9,091 nt of DNA from the NCBI GenBank assembly GCA_005786775.1, contig SYDD01000185.1, positions 1-9,091 of the forward strand, written 5' to 3'. Shown here piece by piece: positions 4,757 through 9,091 of this stretch (the stretch's first letter is position 1; each line of letters starts with the position of its first letter). A program made the translations under genes and the position numbers. Below the pieces are notes generated by a model, which was not told where the DNA came from, ran no database searches, and was given only the letters and a program-made list of their open reading frames with translations. The stretch comes from Opitutaceae bacterium. Its GTDB lineage: Bacteria > Verrucomicrobiota > Verrucomicrobiia > Opitutales > Opitutaceae.

Positions 4757-7717
4757 CTAGAACCGCCCGTTGAAGCCGACGGAGACCGTGGTGCCGTGGA
4801 GGCTGTGGAGCTGGATCTGGTCGGGAATGCCGCGGTAGAGCGACTGCGGGGCGTTGGTGAGGTTGTCGACGTCGAGCGTGACCCCGAAGGAGGGCCGGAA
4901 CTGGTAGGCGCAACCCCAGTTCCACAGGCGGCGCTCCCGGCGGTAGATGTTCCGGCCCGCGGACCCGGCCGCGTAGCTGGTGATGTAATCCCCGGTGTAG
5001 GTGAACAGCACCCGGGTGCTGAAGCCGCCACGGCGCCACGACAGACTCGCATTGCCCATCCGCGGGATGAAGCCAGCGACCTGTTGGGTAGACAGGCCCG
5101 CGCCGCCACCGAAGTCGCCCGCGGCGGTGAGCACGGAATAGTTGGCCATCCCGCTGAAGCCGCGCAGCCAGCCAGGCAGGAAGCTAAACTGCTGCTGGTA
5201 GCTGAACTCCCACCCCTGCACGGTCGCGGTGCCAGCATTGGCCGAACGCAGCAACGTGAACCCGGCATACTCGCCATTGAACCCGTTGTCGGCTCCCGAA
5301 CCCACGGTGCCGCCCGCGATTCCGGGCACGATGTAGTCGCGAATGCGCTTGTGGAACCACCCGGCCGAGAGGGAGCCCACCGGCTCGAAGTAGTACTCGA
5401 GCGTGGCGTCCCAATTGCGCGCCACCTGCGGCAGCAACCCGGGGTTGCTGATCGTGACGGTGCGCTCGTTCTCGTTTGGGGTTTCCGCGGGGGCGAGGTT
5501 GCCGAACGGCGGGCGCCCAAAGCTGGTGGACCACGCGAGCCGGGTCTTCAGGTTCGCCGTCCAGTCGTGCCAAGCGTGCACGCTCGGAAATGCCTTGGTG
5601 TAGCCACCCGCGAGCTCGCGGCGGTTCCCGGCATAGTCGCGTTGGGCTGCACCGCTCGGGTCGGCCGCCTGCTGCGCGGCGGTGCTGAGCGCCCGGGCGC
5701 GGACCCATCCGTCGGCCTCGTTCTCGGTCCGTTCCCAGCGCACGCCGCCGAGGAAGCCGGTGCGCCCGCCCCAGCCGGAGCGGCCCAGGCGGCCCTGGGC
5801 CATCGCGTAGGGGGCGGTGACGGTCTCGGTGACGTCCCGGTAGGCGGTGAAGCGGGTAGTCTCGCGGAAATACAGGTCCTCGCGCCAGAGGGCGGGATTG
5901 GCGACCTCGCGGGAACGCATGAACCAGGAGGGTTCCCACTGAGGGATCCGGCGGCCGGTGCGTGCCTCGTCGGTCATGCGCAAGCCCGGGTCGGCGGGCA
6001 GCGCCCCGGTGCCGAGGTAGCTCCAGCGGCGGGAGGCGCTGCGGACGCCGACATGCTGCTCGCGCCAGTGCAGGCCGGCCTTGGCGGCCAGCTGCGGCGC
6101 GAAGGCGGGGGTGTAGCGCAGGTCGAGCCGGGCCTCGGTGACGTCGTGGAGCTGCTGGTCGTTCTGGTTCGCGAGGCCATTGGCGACCGGGCGGTAGTTC
6201 GCCGGATCCGTGAAGTCGGCGCCGCCGTTGGGCAGGAACGCCGGGTAGAGGTCGGAGCGGGTGCGATCGAGGATCCAGCCGGTGCCGGTGACCCGGTTGG
6301 TCAGCACCGCGCCCTCGCCGTTGCCGATGTTGATGCGCGTCCGGGTGTGGCGCGCGGCCGCCTCGACGAGTAGCGGCCCACGGGTGTGCTCCAGCCCGAG
6401 GTCCGCGCGCCGCAGCCGGTTGAAGAAGTTGTTCGGCCCCGTCATCGTCACGTCGATCGTCGAGGTGGGCACGGGGCGCACCTGGGTGACGCGGCTCGTA
6501 AAGCCGGGGACGATGCTAGTGGTGGCGCCCGGGACGGTGTTCTGGGTCTGGCTCCCGGTGTAAGCGCGGGTCTCGTACTGGCGGCGAAAGACCTCCGAGT
6601 GGTCGACGTAAAGCGTGAGCAGGCTGAGCCGCGTGGCGGGCGTCAGCTGGTAGTCGGCGCGCGCGTTGAGGCTCTTCTGCCGGCGGTGGTTGTAGGTGTC
6701 CATCGTCCGGTAGTCCCAGACGTAGGCCGGCTGCGCGGTGGTGTTCTGGTAATCACGGGTGCTGGTGAACCAGCCGAGGGCGATCTCGCTGCTGAAGAGG
6801 TTGACCGCTACGCCGAGGTTCCGCGTCCCGCCGCCGACGTCGAGGAGCTCCTGGTACTGGAGGTTGCCGAGCGCGTGGGTGCGGTGGGCGGCGCGGAGCG
6901 GGATCTGCTCCGTGAAGGGCGGGGCGGTGCGCGCGAGGAACGTGTAGGCCACGCGGCGGCGCTCCCGCATCGCCAAAGGCGAGCGGGTGCGGAGGTTGAT
7001 CGTGCCGCCCAGCGAGTCCGCGCCCTTGTCCGGGGTGTGGCCCTTGATGACCTCGATTTGGTCGTACATCGTACTCGTCAGGTTGTTGATGTTGGTCCCG
7101 CGGCCCATCGCCCCCTGGCTCGTAAGCATCGCCCCATCCATCGTGATGACATTAAGCCCGGGACCCATCCCGCGGATGGTGAAGCCGCCGATCTCCCCAC
7201 CCGCGCCGAGGCTCGGCGAGATGCCCGGTAGCCGGCTCGCGACCTCGCCGGCGTTGAGGTTCGAGACGTTACCCAGCGAATCGGTGGCCGCGATCTGACG
7301 CAGATTGGTCGAGAGGCGCTGCGCCGTGATCGCGGCGGCATCGCCCTCGCGCTCACCGACGACCCGGAATTCGGCGAGCCGGTAAATGGCCGCCGTTAGC
7401 TCGAAGTCCCGAGTAACGCGCCCGTCCGCCGGGACCGTTATCGCGGCGCGCGCGGGGTCGAGACCCAGGTAGGATACCACCAGCTCGTGGGAGCCGGCCG
7501 GCACCGGCGCAAGGGTGTAGCGGCCGCCGGCGTCGGTGAGAGTCCCTAGCCCGAGGGCCGGGATCTCGACCCGCGCACCTTCGAGGAGATTGCGGGTGGC
7601 AGCGTTGCTCACGGCGCCAGCGACCGCCCCAGCGCCCCAGACCACGGGCGCGGCGGTCAGGCTCAGCAGGAGGGCGGCAACGCGGAAACCGCGACGGAGG
7701 GAACGATTGGGGATCAT
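4757..7717 (-). CDS. TonB-dependent outer-membrane receptor with carboxypeptidase-regulatory-like N-domain (receptor 2)
   Basis: An outer-membrane active transporter of 986 aa, complete within the window. I chose the ATG at 7717: it begins MIPNRSLRRGFR, a short basic n-region before the hydrophobic VAALLLSLTAAPVVWGAGA. An in-frame ATG at 7744 would add nine residues and overlap the upstream stop; neither start has a Shine-Dalgarno. Domains (986-aa numbering): signal peptide 1-28; carboxypeptidase-regulatory-like domain about 31-109 (GAVSNAAT, DAGGRYTLAPVPAGSHELVV); TonB-box-like YRLAEFRVVG 112-121; plug about 128-247 with ASRLPGISP, FTIRGMGPGLN, YDQIEVIKGHTP and DSLGGTINLRTRSP; then a barrel ending VSVGFNGRF with the terminal Phe. 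LSTNLRQIAATDSLG aligns with the matching segment of receptor 1. The gene starts 13 nt after the stop of a sialate O-acetylesterase gene, which suggests co-transcription and a role in taking up deacetylated or acetylated glycan fragments. The ligand itself is inference. No STN domain or nearby SusD-like partner is seen. Confidence 0.92.
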   Translation of the reverse strand: MIPNRSLRRGFRVAALLLSLTAAPVVWGAGAVAGAVSNAATRNLLEGARVEIPALGLGTLTDAGGRYTLAPVPAGSHELVVSYLGLDPARAAITVPADGRVTRDFELTAAIYRLAEFRVVGEREGDAAAITAQRLSTNLRQIAATDSLGNVSNLNAGEVASRLPGISPSLGAGGEIGGFTIRGMGPGLNVITMDGAMLTSQGAMGRGTNINNLTSTMYDQIEVIKGHTPDKGADSLGGTINLRTRSPLAMRERRRVAYTFLARTAPPFTEQIPLRAAHRTHALGNLQYQELLDVGGGTRNLGVAVNLFSSEIALGWFTSTRDYQNTTAQPAYVWDYRTMDTYNHRRQKSLNARADYQLTPATRLSLLTLYVDHSEVFRRQYETRAYTGSQTQNTVPGATTSIVPGFTSRVTQVRPVPTSTIDVTMTGPNNFFNRLRRADLGLEHTRGPLLVEAAARHTRTRINIGNGEGAVLTNRVTGTGWILDRTRSDLYPAFLPNGGADFTDPANYRPVANGLANQNDQQLHDVTEARLDLRYTPAFAPQLAAKAGLHWREQHVGVRSASRRWSYLGTGALPADPGLRMTDEARTGRRIPQWEPSWFMRSREVANPALWREDLYFRETTRFTAYRDVTETVTAPYAMAQGRLGRSGWGGRTGFLGGVRWERTENEADGWVRARALSTAAQQAADPSGAAQRDYAGNRRELAGGYTKAFPSVHAWHDWTANLKTRLAWSTSFGRPPFGNLAPAETPNENERTVTISNPGLLPQVARNWDATLEYYFEPVGSLSAGWFHKRIRDYIVPGIAGGTVGSGADNGFNGEYAGFTLLRSANAGTATVQGWEFSYQQQFSFLPGWLRGFSGMANYSVLTAAGDFGGGAGLSTQQVAGFIPRMGNASLSWRRGGFSTRVLFTYTGDYITSYAAGSAGRNIYRRERRLWNWGCAYQFRPSFGVTLDVDNLTNAPQSLYRGIPDQIQLHSLHGTTVSVGFNGRF

Positions 7718-7730
7718 CGGGGCTTGGGGT

Positions 7731-9091
7731 TTAGCGCCAGTCATCAGTGCGGAAAGGCGAGGCGGGTAGTCCCGCGCCGTTGTAGAGGTTGCAGGCCGGG
7801 AAGTTCTCCCACGCGTAGCGGGCCGCCACGGGCCGGCTCACGTCGGGGCTAGAGACCACGACGCGGTCCCCTTCGATTCGGGCGTTGGCCGGCCGCCATT
7901 GGCGGTCCTCCCCGGCCACCTGGAAGCCGGTGAGCGGGCCGCCCCGTGCCACCAGGCCGCCGTCGGTGTGGCGGAAGCGCAGCGCGACCTCGCGCCCGCG
8001 GAACTCGTGCCCGGCCGGCAGCGGACCCGAGGTCGCCGGCACCTTCCGGCCGTACACGGTGCCGAGCGCCCAGAGCGAGAGGCGGCGGCCGACGTCCTGC
8101 TTGTTCCGCGGATGAATGTCCTTCTCCTCGCCCACGTCGATCGTGATGGCCATCCCAGTCTGCGGCAGCGCGAGGGTGCGGAGCATCGCCTCGCGGACCG
8201 CGGGCCAGTCGCGGCCGGGGCCGCCGAAGTTCGGCAGCTGCACCCACGCGAAGGGGAACTCGCGGCCCCAGCGCTGGCGCCAGTCTTGGACCAGCAGCCG
8301 CAGCTGCGCTTCGTAGAGGGCGGGCTTGCCGGGCAGCGTGTTGGCCTCGCCCTGATACCAGAGCGCGCCGCGGAACGAGTAGGGGATCAGTGGGGCGATC
8401 TTGCCGTTGAACAGGCCCCCGACGTCCGCCTTGCGCCGCGCCGCCGCCTCCGCCTTCGCGGCCTTCGCCGCATCGGCCGTCTGGACCGACTTGGCGCTCT
8501 TGGCCGCCTTGGCCGGCGCCGGCTCGGCCGGTTTATCCAGGGCCGCGCGCAGTTCCGGCACCGCGCGCTGCGCGTCGGCGGCGATCCACGCCTCGATGGG
8601 CGTCCCGCCGACGGAGGAATTGATCAGGCCAACCGGCACCCCGAGCTCCCGGTGCAGTTCGCGGCCGAAGAAGTACAACGTGGCCGAGAAGGCGCCGACC
8701 GTCTCCGGCGCGCACACCACCCAACGCCCGCGGGGCTCGGCCTGCGGCGTCTCCGCCGAGGGCGATTCCTCCTTGAACATCCGCACCCGCGGCAGCCGGG
8801 CAGCGGCCTGCTCCGCCGCGTAATCCCGCGAACGCGCCACGGTCATCGCCATATTCGATTGGCCCGAGCCCAGCCAGACCTCGCCGACGAGGACATCTTG
8901 GATCTCGATCCGGTTCTCGCCGCGCACGACCAGCGTTCCGCCTTCGCCCGCGGGCAGCGGGGACAGGGTCACCGCCCAACGGCCGCCGGCGCCGGCGCGC
9001 GTGGCCTGGCTTTGGCCGAGGAACGTGACCGTGACCGCCTCGTCGGGGCTGGCCCAGCCCCAGAGGGCCACGGGTTGCCCCGCCTGGAGGA
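7731..9091 (-). CDS. Sialate O-acetylesterase-type SGNH esterase, 5' end outside window
   Basis: The reading frame runs off the right edge. The six residues before VALWGW read LQAGQP, matching the usual family opening, so the true start lies beyond 9091 and a GTG at 9071 is internal. The family removes O-acetyl esters from sialic acid or other glycans such as xylan; it is normally exported, though the signal peptide is not visible here. Motifs, numbering from that Val: WLGSGQSNMAM with nucleophile Ser72 (codon 8858-8856); INSSVGGTPIEAW (150-162); GALWYQGEANT (235-245); DIHPRNKQDVG (318-328) with catalytic Asp318/His320; and the C-terminal CNLYNGAGLPASPFRTDDW. Residues about 178-216 are an Ala/Lys-rich low-complexity stretch between the third-block region and FNGKIAPLIPY. 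All catalytic residues are intact. It precedes receptor 2 by 13 nt, probably in one operon. Family assignment is firm; sialate versus plant-polysaccharide acetyl specificity cannot be told from sequence. Confidence 0.92.
   Translation of the reverse strand, partial: LQAGQPVALWGWASPDEAVTVTFLGQSQATRAGAGGRWAVTLSPLPAGEGGTLVVRGENRIEIQDVLVGEVWLGSGQSNMAMTVARSRDYAAEQAAARLPRVRMFKEESPSAETPQAEPRGRWVVCAPETVGAFSATLYFFGRELHRELGVPVGLINSSVGGTPIEAWIAADAQRAVPELRAALDKPAEPAPAKAAKSAKSVQTADAAKAAKAEAAARRKADVGGLFNGKIAPLIPYSFRGALWYQGEANTLPGKPALYEAQLRLLVQDWRQRWGREFPFAWVQLPNFGGPGRDWPAVREAMLRTLALPQTGMAITIDVGEEKDIHPRNKQDVGRRLSLWALGTVYGRKVPATSGPLPAGHEFRGREVALRFRHTDGGLVARGGPLTGFQVAGEDRQWRPANARIEGDRVVVSSPDVSRPVAARYAWENFPACNLYNGAGLPASPFRTDDWR

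Noticed and set aside
4796..7231. Long plus-strand open frames (525 and 281 codons) opposite receptor 2
   Set aside because: They mirror the receptor coding strand, have no recognisable domain, and arise from third-position GC bias that removes stop codons.
1..9091. CRISPR array, tRNA, insertion sequence, phage or defence genes
   Set aside because: No spaced repeats, tRNA-like cloverleaf, transposase motif or nuclease/toxin domain was seen on either strand. The window is explained by two receptors, three enzymes and one repeat-bearing spacer.

Overview
The window is a high-GC stretch of bacterial chromosome, overwhelmingly coding. Two large outer-membrane TonB-dependent receptors carry N-terminal carboxypeptidase-regulatory-like domains, and one follows a PVC-style sialate O-acetylesterase gene. 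Together with heptamer and palindromic repeats in the one large spacer, this suggests a Gram-negative, polysaccharide-degrading bacterium. Verrucomicrobiota (Opitutaceae-like) is my best guess. It is inferred from protein style and base composition, with no marker gene in the window to prove it.

Layout. Positions 1-367 (+) hold the 3' part of a ribose-5-phosphate isomerase B (RpiB/LacAB) gene of the Glu-base, GGSGNGE type. After 67 bp comes a complete UPF0173-type metal-dependent hydrolase (435-1115, +). A 355-bp spacer (1116-1470) follows. It holds seven tandem purine-rich heptamers (1141-1189), a perfect 8-bp-stem palindrome (1212-1230), a smaller 6-bp-stem palindrome (1296-1311) and pyrimidine-rich filler, with no credible gene. 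A complete 1036-aa TonB-dependent receptor (1471-4581, +) comes next, then a 175-bp convergent spacer (4582-4756) in which I see no convincing terminator or gene. The minus strand carries a second TonB-dependent receptor (7717 down to 4757) directly downstream of a sialate O-acetylesterase gene (9091 down to 7731, 5' end outside the window). These two are 13 nt apart and almost certainly co-transcribed.

How the genes may work together. The esterase-receptor pair reads as a small glycan-uptake unit: a secreted or periplasmic SGNH esterase strips O-acetyl groups from a sugar, and the receptor imports ligand across the outer membrane using TonB energy. The plus-strand receptor is a paralogue with the same domain plan but no enzyme partner in view. 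RpiB (pentose phosphate interconversion) and the UPF0173 hydrolase form a separate, housekeeping-like pair. I found no RNA gene, CRISPR array, insertion sequence, phage gene or defence system. The most noteworthy items are the repeat cluster in the 1116-1470 spacer, the tight esterase-receptor coupling, and the lack of a recognisable Shine-Dalgarno sequence at all three start codons visible in the window.
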